Notes: generated from the sequence alone by a model not told the origin. DNA of 64,000 nt from Hyphomicrobiales bacterium (GCA_024225445.1 JAAEMP010000200.1:1-64000); one strand, 5' to 3'; counted from the first letter of the stretch, positions 16,770 through 25,907 are shown. Made by a program: numbers and translations.

Positions 16770-18101
16770 TCACACTGATTGCGCCAGGGGCACAATACTG
16801 ACCCGCTTCGTTACCGGATCAATCTCTTTTAACGCCCGGTCCATAATTTCAATTGCCTGATCAATTTCATCCCGGGAAATCGTCAGCGGTGGAGCCAGAC
16901 GCCACACCGAATGGAGCCCGCCGACCCGGTTGATATTGAGGCCGAGCTCGAAACATCGTCGCGACAAGGCCATGATCAGTTCATGATCGGGTTCCTTCGT
17001 TGTTCGATCAGCAACAATCTCCACACCCAGTAGAAGTCCTCGGCCGCGAACGTCACCTATCACTTCGTAACGAGATTGAAGTTCACAAAGACTGTCCTTC
17101 AGATATTGGCCGATATCGGCGGCGCGCTCGGTCAGTTTTTCATTGAGGATCACCTCCACTACTGCAAGACCCACGGTAGCGGTGAACGGGTCGGAGGTAT
17201 GTGAAGTGTAATGAGAAAAGCCATTCTGTCTGGCGGTTTGCGCCACCCGGTCGCAAGTGATAACAGCGGAAAGTGGCAACCCGCCGCCAAGGGTTTTTGA
17301 TAGAGTCAGGATATCCGGCACAACCCCTTCCTCTTCAAAACCGAACAGCTTTCCCACACGACCCAGTCCGGTTTGCGCCTCGTCAAAGACCAGAAGAATG
17401 CCGCGTTGATCGCAAAGTTCCCTTATTCGCCGAAGATAACCGGCCGGCGGCACAATAATGCCACCGGCACTTTGCACCGGTTCGATGATCACCGCCGCTT
17501 CCTCTCCAACCGATGTCGCATCGATCATATCGAAGCCTACGTCGAGGCAAGCCATATCACACTGGTCGGCACAGTGGCGGATTGGACAGCGATAACAATT
17601 GGGAGCGGGTATCGCCAGTGAACCGGGCATCACCGGTCCATATTTTTTCCGGCCGTGGGCATAGGTAGTCGATGCTGCGCCCGTCGTTGTTCCATGCCAT
17701 GAGCCCGCCACACCTATAACCTCGAACCGCCCGGTGGCAATCTTGGCAAGTCGCAGCGCCGCTTCATTCGCTTCGCCACCGGTATTCAGTAATTGCACTT
17801 TGCTGAGCGATCGGGGAAGCAAATCACACAGGCGATTTGCCAGATCAATCACATCGGGTGACAGCATCGTGCTGTCCAGATGAATAACCGTTTGACCGGC
17901 CCTGGTCATCGCTTCAACGATCTTCGGGTGGTTATGACCGATGGTCGCGCACATCTGCCCGGAGGAAAAATCCAGGACTGCCCGGCCTTCCTGCGTATAC
18001 AGATATGACCCTTGTGCACGAATAATCAGTTCGCTTAAAAAATCACGACCATAGTGAAGCAGATGCTTCTCGAATAGAGCTGGTTCTCTGGCTTCGCTCA
18101 T
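16770..18101 (-). CDS. class III PLP enzyme, 2,2-dialkylglycine decarboxylase-like
   Basis: 443 residues from the ATG at 18101, two bases after the regulator's stop and following GGAGGG. Fold type I PLP aminotransferase with K269 in LSKTLGGG as Schiff-base lysine, D240 in FDEAQTGLGR, W135 in SWHG and Q49 in SSGQM. The SGQM, SWHG, DEAQTG and GDVRGRGLLLGVEIV blocks match Burkholderia dialkylglycine decarboxylase, which couples decarboxylation of 2,2-dialkylglycines to transamination of pyruvate. An inserted segment carries five cysteines in 17 residues (169, 172, 177, 181, 185), which may bind metal. The alternative is another omega-aminotransferase; function is by resemblance. Confidence 0.8.
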   Translation of the reverse strand: MSEAREPALFEKHLLHYGRDFLSELIIRAQGSYLYTQEGRAVLDFSSGQMCATIGHNHPKIVEAMTRAGQTVIHLDSTMLSPDVIDLANRLCDLLPRSLSKVQLLNTGGEANEAALRLAKIATGRFEVIGVAGSWHGTTTGAASTTYAHGRKKYGPVMPGSLAIPAPNCYRCPIRHCADQCDMACLDVGFDMIDATSVGEEAAVIIEPVQSAGGIIVPPAGYLRRIRELCDQRGILLVFDEAQTGLGRVGKLFGFEEEGVVPDILTLSKTLGGGLPLSAVITCDRVAQTARQNGFSHYTSHTSDPFTATVGLAVVEVILNEKLTERAADIGQYLKDSLCELQSRYEVIGDVRGRGLLLGVEIVADRTTKEPDHELIMALSRRCFELGLNINRVGGLHSVWRLAPPLTISRDEIDQAIEIMDRALKEIDPVTKRVSIVPLAQSV

Positions 18102-18103
18102 TT

Positions 18104-18673
18104 CTATGCCCTCCGGCTTGCCGCGACCAGGTAACGGCATGGTTCTTCGGTTTTGTTTTTAAAGACACATTTTGAAGGAGCCCCAAGTTCAAGGCAGTCG
18201 CCAACATCAAGAAGGTGCTGATTCTCGCCTTCCACCAGGGTAAGCTGACCGCACTGAACCCAGACAATCTGGTGAAAAACAGCATAAATGGACGCCGGAA
18301 ACCTAACCTCGGCCGCTGGGGGCAGATCAATGGTAACAATTTCAATTGGGCCTCCGGCACTTGGTGAAATCAATGTGCGCACGCAACCGGTCTCGGGGTC
18401 CAGCCAGCTTGGCTGCTCACCGGCTCGCACCAACCGCCCGGCATTGCCCTCAGCCCGGGTCAGAAATGTCGATAGAGTAATACCAAACGCACCGCACAGG
18501 CGGCCCAGCACAGCCGTTGTCGGACTCGATTCACCGCGTTCAATTTTGCTGATCATGGCTTTCGAGACATCAGAATACCTGGCAAGATCAGCCATTGACC
18601 ACTTGCGCGCCTCCCGTTCAGCGCGAAGACGAGCCGCAATACCATCGGTCAAATCATCCACTATAGTAGACAT
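18104..18673 (-). CDS. XRE-family regulator with C-terminal cupin domain
   Basis: 189 residues: helix-turn-helix at about 12-66 (AERE..WSMADLARYSDVSKAMISKIERGESSP), then a cupin barrel (about 105-185) with FHQIVWVQCGQLTLVEG and LDVGDCLELG. Such proteins sense small molecules in the cupin and act locally. It is upstream of and nearly overlaps the decarboxylase-like gene, so the pair forms a bicistronic autoregulated unit. The promoter would lie in the A+T-rich gap 18674-18835. Confidence 0.9.
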   Translation of the reverse strand: MSTIVDDLTDGIAARLRAEREARKWSMADLARYSDVSKAMISKIERGESSPTTAVLGRLCGAFGITLSTFLTRAEGNAGRLVRAGEQPSWLDPETGCVRTLISPSAGGPIEIVTIDLPPAAEVRFPASIYAVFHQIVWVQCGQLTLVEGENQHLLDVGDCLELGAPSKCVFKNKTEEPCRYLVAASRRA

Positions 18674-18835
18674 TTGTTTATTTTAAGAGATTGACTTGGG
18701 AAGTCAAGATGAATCGATCTGGCCGAACTATCTCATCAATACCGTTGAAAAACCAACAGCGCGGCGCCAATTTCAAGGAATTCGTGCTCAATTACCGATA
18801 ATCTTAACAATCACATTCACAAAGACTGATGACAA

Positions 18836-19417
18836 TCAACTAACGGGCACACATTTTTTGCTATTACTACGTAACCACAGACCAATACGCATGGGGTTTA
18901 ATGATATTATTACTCGCTCTAAAAGCCGGTCAACATCCCTTATATTGGCTAACAAATATGCTTCGTAGTTGTTTTTATCTGCTTCATCAGGAGCTGTTCT
19001 CACAACGAGGATTTGCTCTTCAGGAATAGTGATCTCTAAAGACGGTGCAAGTTGTTCGCGAGCATTTGCAACCCAAAGGTCGCTCATTTTTACGGTGTTT
19101 CCATCTATCGAATACCCACCATCCGTAACCTTGAATTTACTACCACTAAATGCAATCAGGGAACGGACGATAACTCTAGATTTGGGCCGATCATTAATTC
19201 GCAGAAAATCTCCCAAACAGATTCTTTCTGGAACCACCGCGCCGTAATATTCACCACTACCCAGTTTTGGCCCCATTGTAGCTCCAACAACACCGGTAAG
19301 TTTGTAGGGTCCAAAAAACACAGTCCCTGCCAATAGAAGGATGCTTCCCCAAATTATGATTCGGCGAGTTATATTATAATCTTCTATGAATTCCAAAATT
19401 GATTCTTTATTTGCCAA
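18836..19417 (-). CDS. signal peptidase I-like (S26) membrane protein, probably catalytically inactive
   Basis: 193 residues: one N-terminal membrane segment (about 17-36), then an extracytoplasmic domain whose block order matches type I signal peptidases. VGATMGPKLGSGE (44-56) stands where the nucleophile box NSMxPT lies. GDFLRIN (69-75), RVIVRSLIAFSGSKFKVTDG (81-100) and YSIDGN (102-107) stand for the GDIVvf, vKRvig-pGD and yvNG boxes. The serine before Met is Thr47 and the catalytic lysine position is Arg, so the Ser/Lys dyad appears lost. The TTG start follows GAGGG by seven bases. Last gene of the TPR-AAA operon, ten bases after its neighbour. A noncatalytic scaffold or sensor is the simplest reading. 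Confidence 0.6.
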   Translation of the reverse strand: MANKESILEFIEDYNITRRIIIWGSILLLAGTVFFGPYKLTGVVGATMGPKLGSGEYYGAVVPERICLGDFLRINDRPKSRVIVRSLIAFSGSKFKVTDGGYSIDGNTVKMSDLWVANAREQLAPSLEITIPEEQILVVRTAPDEADKNNYEAYLLANIRDVDRLLERVIISLNPMRIGLWLRSNSKKCVPVS

Positions 19418-19427
19418 CTTGATACCC

Positions 19428-20357
19428 TCAATAATCTTTCAAACGGATTTTCTGCACGGAAGAAAAAAGCATCCGACGCAACTTCGAGTCAAAAAGAAAA
19501 TACGAGAGAAAATATCCGATGATGCATGTCGTAGAAGCCCACCCAAAATAAGGAAAATTCAATAGCTGTCCTACTTGCGCTTCGAACCAGTTTATCGGCG
19601 CGAATATAAAACGCATTGTAAAAAGAAAAACTATCACCAAAATCCAGCTTGGTACCCATCGATGAGCAAGCCAAAACACTGTAATAATTAGATGATAAAA
19701 GTAGATTGGCGGATAACACGCCCACCAAGTTAAAGAGATTAATAATCTCATATCAGAATCTGTGGGTTGACTCGCCAATGCACGATAGGCTGCCTTACGC
19801 GCCGACCAAAGCCTTGAAAGCGCTAGCTGATTAAATGCTAGATGTGCATTGATTTCGCAACTATGCGGATTATCTTTCAAGGCTTCTTGCAAATGCTTTT
19901 GCCCGGAAAATAATGCACCCGAATTTGTCTCAAATGCACCCAACGCAAACTTATCATTAGCATATGCTGTGCTTTTTATATTTTCAGATGCAAGCTTGTT
20001 ACTTCCAAATTTAGATTCATATAATAAACTCAAAATTTCGTGGGTGTTCTTTGATAATGGAAAATCAGCCTTAAAGCGCTCTATTCCTAGTCTGGTACGA
20101 CGTTTTTTCCCGATCTCAATATAGATAAATAGTTCTTTTTGCCGTAGTACAATATTGTCGGGATGTATTTCAAGCACTTGTTTTATGAGCTCTAAAGATT
20201 GCTTGAAATTCTTCTTTTTCTCTTCAATTTCAATTAATAGCACCCAAGCATTCGGGTCATCTGGGTTATCAGCTAATAGGTCATTTGCTATTCGACGCGC
20301 TCCATCATAATTTCCTGCACGAAGCAATGCACCAGCAGTATTATATGAATTGGCCAT
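19428..20357 (-). CDS. TPR-repeat membrane protein B
   Basis: 309 residues (an ATG at 20369 would add four). The N-terminal two thirds is helical with TPR-like repeats: GNYDGARRIANDLLADNPDDPNAWVLL, FKQSLELIKQVLEIHPDN, and later HLAFNQLALSRLWSARKAAYRAL. The last third has about four membrane segments (roughly 205-295) and a short basic cytosolic tail ending KIRLKDY. It resembles the other TPR protein of this operon in length, N-terminal repeat, Arg-rich bend before the membrane and the terminal L-x-D/N-Y, so the two are paralogues flanking the AAA+ gene. TPRs face the cytosol if the tail does. Its start lies just past the AAA+ stop. Confidence 0.8.
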   Translation of the reverse strand: MANSYNTAGALLRAGNYDGARRIANDLLADNPDDPNAWVLLIEIEEKKKNFKQSLELIKQVLEIHPDNIVLRQKELFIYIEIGKKRRTRLGIERFKADFPLSKNTHEILSLLYESKFGSNKLASENIKSTAYANDKFALGAFETNSGALFSGQKHLQEALKDNPHSCEINAHLAFNQLALSRLWSARKAAYRALASQPTDSDMRLLISLTWWACYPPIYFYHLIITVFWLAHRWVPSWILVIVFLFTMRFIFAPINWFEAQVGQLLNFPYFGWASTTCIIGYFLSYFLFDSKLRRMLFSSVQKIRLKDY

Positions 20358-20358
20358 T

Positions 20359-21528
20359 CTATTTCGCATATTTTTTCAAAAAAACAGCAAGGTCGTCATA
20401 CAAACCGCTTTCATTAGCATATTGAGCAAAGCCACGCGCTTGAGCTAACCATTCTCCTACTGTAGATTTTACTTCACGGAAAGCCTCAGAAAAATGCTCC
20501 TGAGAAAGAGGCGCAAGGTTATCAACGCTAGTGCTGTCTTCAATTGCATAGTCAACTGCAGTCTCTACAAGCGCAGCTAAATCTGCGCCGGAATAGCCCA
20601 CACTTTTCTCAATGACCTCATCTAATGATAACTCGTGGGACATAGGTCTTTCCTTAAGCAATCCATTGAGAATAAATGCTCTAGCCACTTTGTCTGGTGG
20701 TGGTACAAAAATACTACGATCAAAACGACCAGGCCTTCTAAAAGCTGGATCAAGTGACCAGGGAACATTGGTGGCACCTAGAAACAATATGTCCTCATTG
20801 TCATCAGAAAAGCCATCCATTTCTGTGAGCAGCACTGACACAACCGTGTTGACTTTTGCATTGCTCTCAAACTGCCGTTTTTGTGCTAATGCTTCCACCT
20901 CATCAAAAAACAATACGGCTGGCTTCTTAGTGCGTGCCCTTAGAAATACATCGACAATATGCTTTTCAGCTATACCAACATATTGATCAAGGACATCTGC
21001 AGCTCTAATCTCTCTAAAAGTGGCATTACATTCTGTTGCTAATGCACGAGCCAACATTGTTTTGCCACAACCCGGGGGGCCATACATGAGTACACCGCCG
21101 CCAGCTTTTCGCTTAAATCTTTGAAAAATTGCTTTCTTGTCTTGAAAAGGATTAATGATTTTCCGGCGCACTTGTTTTTTTACGTCTTCAAGCCCGCCAA
21201 TATCATCAAAGGTTATTGATGCGACAGATCTTGGCGAAGTACTATTTGCGTGACCATTAAGTGAAACAACATTGTTTAACTTTTCATCATTTTTTGCAGT
21301 TTCCCATTGTTTTGCTAACTGTGGCGCATCAGCTTTTACAAGCAGCTTTAAAGCCATTTCGCGCAATTCATCGCTTTCAATATAATCCACATTTATTTGA
21401 GACAAACCAGCAGTAATAATCGAGCTATCTGACGCGTCATCAAGTAATGCAAGGAATGCTCGAAAAACAGCTTGGTTGTCTTGATTAGGCTTTATGAGCT
21501 TTGCAAGCGCGTTTACATCTTCTAACAT
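20359..21528 (-). CDS. classical AAA+ ATPase (katanin/Vps4/Cdc48-like single-ring type)
   Basis: 389 residues from ATG 21528, with GAGAGG eight bases upstream. An N-terminal region of about 105 residues (helical, no known domain) precedes one AAA domain opening with FDDIGGLEDVKKQV. Walker A is GPPGCGKT (150-157), the pore loop has aromatic Y-V-G (183-185), Walker B is LFFDE (206-210), sensor 1 is GATN (251-254) and the arginine fingers are RRPGRFDR (264-271). GYSGADLAALVETAVDYA is sensor 2. The end, GEWLAQARGFAQYANESGLYDDL, resembles the C-terminal helix of meiotic-clade AAA proteins. There is no protease domain or membrane anchor, so it looks like a protein-remodelling motor recruited by the membrane TPR proteins on each side. 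Confidence 0.9.
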   Translation of the reverse strand: MLEDVNALAKLIKPNQDNQAVFRAFLALLDDASDSSIITAGLSQINVDYIESDELREMALKLLVKADAPQLAKQWETAKNDEKLNNVVSLNGHANSTSPRSVASITFDDIGGLEDVKKQVRRKIINPFQDKKAIFQRFKRKAGGGVLMYGPPGCGKTMLARALATECNATFREIRAADVLDQYVGIAEKHIVDVFLRARTKKPAVLFFDEVEALAQKRQFESNAKVNTVVSVLLTEMDGFSDDNEDILFLGATNVPWSLDPAFRRPGRFDRSIFVPPPDKVARAFILNGLLKERPMSHELSLDEVIEKSVGYSGADLAALVETAVDYAIEDSTSVDNLAPLSQEHFSEAFREVKSTVGEWLAQARGFAQYANESGLYDDLAVFLKKYAK

Positions 21529-21539
21529 TGCCACACCTC

Positions 21540-22475
21540 TCAATAATTATCCAATGATACGCGTTGTTTATCGGCCTTAATGGCTAACCAATTTTTCCCG
21601 TATAAGAATTCCAAGTAGAGATAATACAATATTGCGAGCGAGTTGAATGCCAATCCAAAACCCTCAGGGAAAAGGTTATATAAATAATTGTCATATACAT
21701 GGTAATATGAAGCCACGAGTGTTGCAGCAACGATAATTCCCCAGTAACCTATCTTTTCAGCCAACAGTTTTCCAAAGGCTATTATTGCATGAGCGAATAG
21801 AAACGGCGGAATTAGAACCAAATAACTGAGAATAATGGTTTCTCGCATAAAAAGCGCTGAAGGTTCTAACTTGAGAGCATCCCGCGCAGCGTTTCTGGCA
21901 GTGCGAAGGCGTAGAGCGCGGAATGCTGAAAAAGCATAAAATCGGTAATCGCCATAGTTGGCAAAACCTTTTTCGATCAATTGTTTGTAGATTTCCATTG
22001 CAGCTATAAAATGGTTCTTTTTGTATTTTAATAGCCCTTCATGCCCACTAAAATCTAACCCAGGTGCTGATTTTCTAAATTTTGAAAGCGCTTTTTCACT
22101 TTTTGTAATTGATCCAGTTTGTTGAAAATAAAGATACTCAGCTATTTGGATAGTTTCTTTTTCGTATGGCAGCGTCGATTTTAAAACTTCTAGTGCTTCA
22201 TTTGCCTTACCATTTTTTCCAAGTTTGAGAAAAGCGCAAAACAAACTGAAATGCGCTAATGGAGATATGGCATTTTTGGCAAGCCAGATTTGAGAATATT
22301 CAAGTGCCTCAGAATATTTTTTCTGCTCAAAAAAGCAATCAAATTTAAGATAATTCGCTTCTTGATCATTCGGATTGCTGCTAAGAATTTCATCAGCAAT
22401 TTTTGCCGCCGAATTGTAATTTCTGGCTTTAAGAAATGCCTGCCCCGAAGAAATGCTATTTGTTACTATACTCAT
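21540..22475 (-). CDS. TPR-repeat membrane protein A
   Basis: 311 residues from ATG 22475 (preceded by GGAGTGGG); first gene of the operon. TPR-like helices: SGQAFLKARNYNSAAKIADE, EQKKYSEALEYSQIWLAKN, LGKNGKANEALEVL and HFIAAMEIYKQLIEKGFANYG. An RALRLRTARNAARDAL stretch leads into three or four membrane segments (about 220-297), and the protein ends QRVSLDNY. Paralogue of protein B. Its stop lies 12 bases before the AAA+ start, so both are probably translated together. No signal peptide. The sequence is visibly richer in A+T codons (AAA, ATT, TTT) than the metabolic genes on either side. Confidence 0.8.
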   Translation of the reverse strand: MSIVTNSISSGQAFLKARNYNSAAKIADEILSSNPNDQEANYLKFDCFFEQKKYSEALEYSQIWLAKNAISPLAHFSLFCAFLKLGKNGKANEALEVLKSTLPYEKETIQIAEYLYFQQTGSITKSEKALSKFRKSAPGLDFSGHEGLLKYKKNHFIAAMEIYKQLIEKGFANYGDYRFYAFSAFRALRLRTARNAARDALKLEPSALFMRETIILSYLVLIPPFLFAHAIIAFGKLLAEKIGYWGIIVAATLVASYYHVYDNYLYNLFPEGFGLAFNSLAILYYLYLEFLYGKNWLAIKADKQRVSLDNY

Positions 22476-22712
22476 ACCCACTCCGCTGTTTTTGAAAATT
22501 TAATATCAATACCTTACAATATTGCTAATGTACTTCAGTTGGGATGTTTGAAAAAACCAAGAATTGCGCTGATACCATTAATAGTAACTTGTGGCACATA
22601 ACGTGTAGAAAATTGACATCATGAAAATAACCAATATCGCATTAAGCTCAACACAGACAAATATCTGCTCCAGAAGCTGCGATATTGAACCAAAACAAAT
22701 GCCGTTATGGAT

Positions 22713-25700
22713 CTAAAGATCGATCTCGATTATCCCGTTCGCTTTTGCAGCCCTTGACCGGCAAAGTATGATCTTTTCCCGGCGTTGTTTGTTGGATAGT
22801 ACATAATCACGATGCTCGACCTCACCTGAGACCAGACCGCACTGGCACACACCGCACAATCCGTCCGAGCATTTGATATCGATATGAAAGCCATTGTCAT
22901 TAAGCGCGTCAGCCGCAGTTTCTTCCGCCGACACCAGAATGTCCCGGCCGGACCTGGTCAATCTCAGTGTAAAATCGTGGTTTTCATATTCCGGCTCTTC
23001 AGGTACCGAGAAATATTCCAGATGTCGGTTTTCATCGGGATAACCCTGTTTCGCTGCTGTCTCGATTACCGCGTCCATAAAGCGATCGGAACCACAGGTA
23101 TAGACATGCCATCCTTTCCGATATCCCGATAGTATCGCATTCAGGTCGGCACGTGTACCTTCCGCGGTAATATGCAAATGCACCCGTTCATGCCACGCAA
23201 CTGATGCAAGATCATCAAGGAAACCGGCGCTATCGCGGGTTTTCACCGAATAATGCATTTCGAAATCAGCACCAATTGCATGCAGCCGATGGCCCATGGT
23301 GATCATCGGTGTTATCCCTATGCCGCCGCCCATCAGCAGGGTCCGGATTGCGGTTTCATCAAGGGGAAAGTGATTGATCGGTTTGGAAACGAAGATCATG
23401 CGACCCTCATTGAAGATGCGATGCAACAGCCTGGAACCGCCTTTGCCCTCATCCTCCCGCAAAACCCCGATTTGATATTTCGAAGTATCGGCAGGATCTC
23501 CCGACAGCGAGTATTGTCTGAGAAATTCAGGCGCCACGACAATGTCAAGATGCGCGCCCGCACTCCACTGCGGTAACGGCGACCGGTCAGGCGAGGACAG
23601 TTCGTATTTGGTGGTATCCGCTGTCATTTTCTCGACTTTGGTTACTTCAACGCGCACAACCGGGGATTCACCCTTCACCCTGTATTCATGTACCAGTCCA
23701 TTCAACTCACCTTTTGCCAGTCTGGTTTTGTAAGTCTGTGCCGTGACCAAATTCTGGTAAGCCTCAATACCCTTCTCCCGGTCCATGAGAAAAGGGAAAG
23801 GCCATGGATGCGGCGCAAGATTGGCCGGATAAACCGCAAGCACCTGATCTTCATATTTGACTTCAATATCCTTTTGCAGGCCACGGGCATTTACAGCATT
23901 GGGGGTTTGTCGATAGGCACCTTCCTCATTCAGTTCCAGATCCCACCACCATTTCTTCACCGGATTCAGACCACCATTGCCCGCAAGGTCATCCAGCTTT
24001 GCCAGCCACGGTGCGGCGGCCGGGATATGCATCGCCGCCCATCGAAAAGGAACTTCTGAAAACAGGCCTTCAAGATTCCATGGACAGGTTTTCATGCATC
24101 GACCGCACATCGCCCCACCGGTGGTGGTGACGCGATAGGTCGCGCATTTCTGACTGTCGGATTTCCATATTTCATAACCGTTGAACATCAGTTTCGGCCC
24201 GGCTGTGATCGCTCCGGATGGGCATTCACGCGCGCATTTGTTGCAATTATTGCAGAAGTGCTGCAGGCCAAAGTCAATTGGACGGTCATGGGCCATCGGC
24301 ATATCGGTGGTGACCACACCGGATTTCAGTCGAGGTCCCAGATACGGATTGAGTATCACCTCGCCAATACGGCTGACCTCGCCCAGACCCGACAACAGCA
24401 GCAGTGGCGGCTGTAAAACCTCACCTTCAAGCACCGTATGAGCTTTGGCGGAATATCCAAAATTACGGATATGTTTGGCAAGCACACCCCCGATCAGGGA
24501 AAACCTCAAATAAGCCCGCATCGACTGGGCAACTGAAATCCAGTCATCGCCGGAGGCACCTTCCATGGTTTCATAACCCTGGTCGATGATAATGGAGATG
24601 GCGTTGTCGTGCGGCGGGACAATCGGTTCACCCAGGGCATCGTGCGAGTACCAGGTCCATTCCGGACAACGCGATAACCCGACCGCGTCCGCTCCCAGGA
24701 AATAGGCTGCTGCCTTGATATTATCCGCATTGCGCTGTGCATCCTCAGCCGGAGTAATGTTCCGCGATGGCGCGCCATCCTGGATCAATACAAAGGCACC
24801 AAGCGCCCGGCGCTGGGCCATCGACGGGGCTGCCTTTCGCGCGTAGTGACCATTCTTCGCCCCCTCCTGCACATGCGCTCCCAGATCACCAAACTGGGCG
24901 CGGGCAAACATATCTGTGCGCTTGGGCACCCGGGCGACCCGTTCCTCATCGATAAAAGTCGTCGGATTATCGACCCGCTTCAATTTCTCGAATGGATTCT
25001 CACCATCAACAAACCGTCGCCGGGCAAAGGGCTCACGAGGGTTGGCCTTGCCGAAGGTTCCGTTGGTTTTCGTACGATTCTGATCAGCTGAACCCGCCAG
25101 TGCACCATCCGCTTTCAACACCAGGTCGGTAGTCACCGCAGCTACACCAAACCGGTCACCAAGATAGGGATTGACCAGAGAACCATCCTCAACTGCCGTC
25201 AATCCAGCCGCCACGCTCAGGTGATTGAGGTTCACATCCGATGATGAACCGGTATGAGCGCGCGCATCAAACCCCAGCAGCCTGATATAATTGGCAATGA
25301 CAATCGCCGTTTCCGAAGCACGCAGACAGGCGCGCGCCTGCTGGGCCTCATCAATCCAGTCGGTTCCCGGCTCATCCGGTTTGGGGTCACGTGGATATTC
25401 ATAAACAAAAACTATTGCATGGGAATGCCCGTCAATGGTTGTCGGCACGGCTTCCATCGACTCTTTCAGATCCGCCATGATCACGTCAATTCCAGAGGCA
25501 AGCGTCTTGGTTTGACGGGTGCGCAAGTCCTCTGCCAGGCGCTCAACATCCGGATTGCGCAATGGCTTGGCAAGCTGGCAATCAGGTGGTAATTCGCAAA
25601 TCCCGACCATCGAAGCATCATTGAAATATCCGAATGCTTTCAGGTGATTTGATCTCTCGACTGGATCGTCGGGAATTTCACCAACAGCCGGGTTTACCAT

Positions 25701-25907
25701 GCCAATGCGAATGGCATCTAGCATTGCCTGATACTCTCCCATGGCATTGACTATTGAATGCGGTGTTCTTGTCCGCCCAAACTCCACTTGCCGCATCTCC
25801 GGAATATCTGCCGAGACGGGAATAACGTGCGTGCGGGCCAGCCGCTCCAGCGGGTAAGGCCCCATGTGGACCGGGCGTTTTTTGTCCGAAAAGAACCGGT
25901 TTGCCAT
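22713..25907 (-). CDS. self-sufficient reductive dehalogenase (RdhA fused to FMN/FAD-2Fe2S reductase)
   Basis: 1064 residues from ATG 25907 after GGAG. Residues 1-650: cobalamin-dependent reductive dehalogenase module, including an N-terminal half that repeats the fold. Two [4Fe-4S] motifs are C552-x2-C555-x2-C558-x3-C562-P and C588, C601-x2-C604-x3-C608-P. A lysine near 488 (SAKAH) and a tyrosine near 420 are candidates for the catalytic pair known in NpRdhA. Residues about 740-960: ferredoxin-reductase-type domain with RQYSLSG and GGGIGITP. Residues 1013-1049: plant-type 2Fe-2S (C-x4-C-x2-C-x27-C). The architecture matches catabolic, oxygen-tolerant enzymes such as Comamonas BhbA. There is no Tat signal or RdhB anchor, so it is cytosolic. 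Substrate, a halogenated aromatic, is inferred. Confidence 0.92.
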   Translation of the reverse strand: MANRFFSDKKRPVHMGPYPLERLARTHVIPVSADIPEMRQVEFGRTRTPHSIVNAMGEYQAMLDAIRIGMVNPAVGEIPDDPVERSNHLKAFGYFNDASMVGICELPPDCQLAKPLRNPDVERLAEDLRTRQTKTLASGIDVIMADLKESMEAVPTTIDGHSHAIVFVYEYPRDPKPDEPGTDWIDEAQQARACLRASETAIVIANYIRLLGFDARAHTGSSSDVNLNHLSVAAGLTAVEDGSLVNPYLGDRFGVAAVTTDLVLKADGALAGSADQNRTKTNGTFGKANPREPFARRRFVDGENPFEKLKRVDNPTTFIDEERVARVPKRTDMFARAQFGDLGAHVQEGAKNGHYARKAAPSMAQRRALGAFVLIQDGAPSRNITPAEDAQRNADNIKAAAYFLGADAVGLSRCPEWTWYSHDALGEPIVPPHDNAISIIIDQGYETMEGASGDDWISVAQSMRAYLRFSLIGGVLAKHIRNFGYSAKAHTVLEGEVLQPPLLLLSGLGEVSRIGEVILNPYLGPRLKSGVVTTDMPMAHDRPIDFGLQHFCNNCNKCARECPSGAITAGPKLMFNGYEIWKSDSQKCATYRVTTTGGAMCGRCMKTCPWNLEGLFSEVPFRWAAMHIPAAAPWLAKLDDLAGNGGLNPVKKWWWDLELNEEGAYRQTPNAVNARGLQKDIEVKYEDQVLAVYPANLAPHPWPFPFLMDREKGIEAYQNLVTAQTYKTRLAKGELNGLVHEYRVKGESPVVRVEVTKVEKMTADTTKYELSSPDRSPLPQWSAGAHLDIVVAPEFLRQYSLSGDPADTSKYQIGVLREDEGKGGSRLLHRIFNEGRMIFVSKPINHFPLDETAIRTLLMGGGIGITPMITMGHRLHAIGADFEMHYSVKTRDSAGFLDDLASVAWHERVHLHITAEGTRADLNAILSGYRKGWHVYTCGSDRFMDAVIETAAKQGYPDENRHLEYFSVPEEPEYENHDFTLRLTRSGRDILVSAEETAADALNDNGFHIDIKCSDGLCGVCQCGLVSGEVEHRDYVLSNKQRREKIILCRSRAAKANGIIEIDL

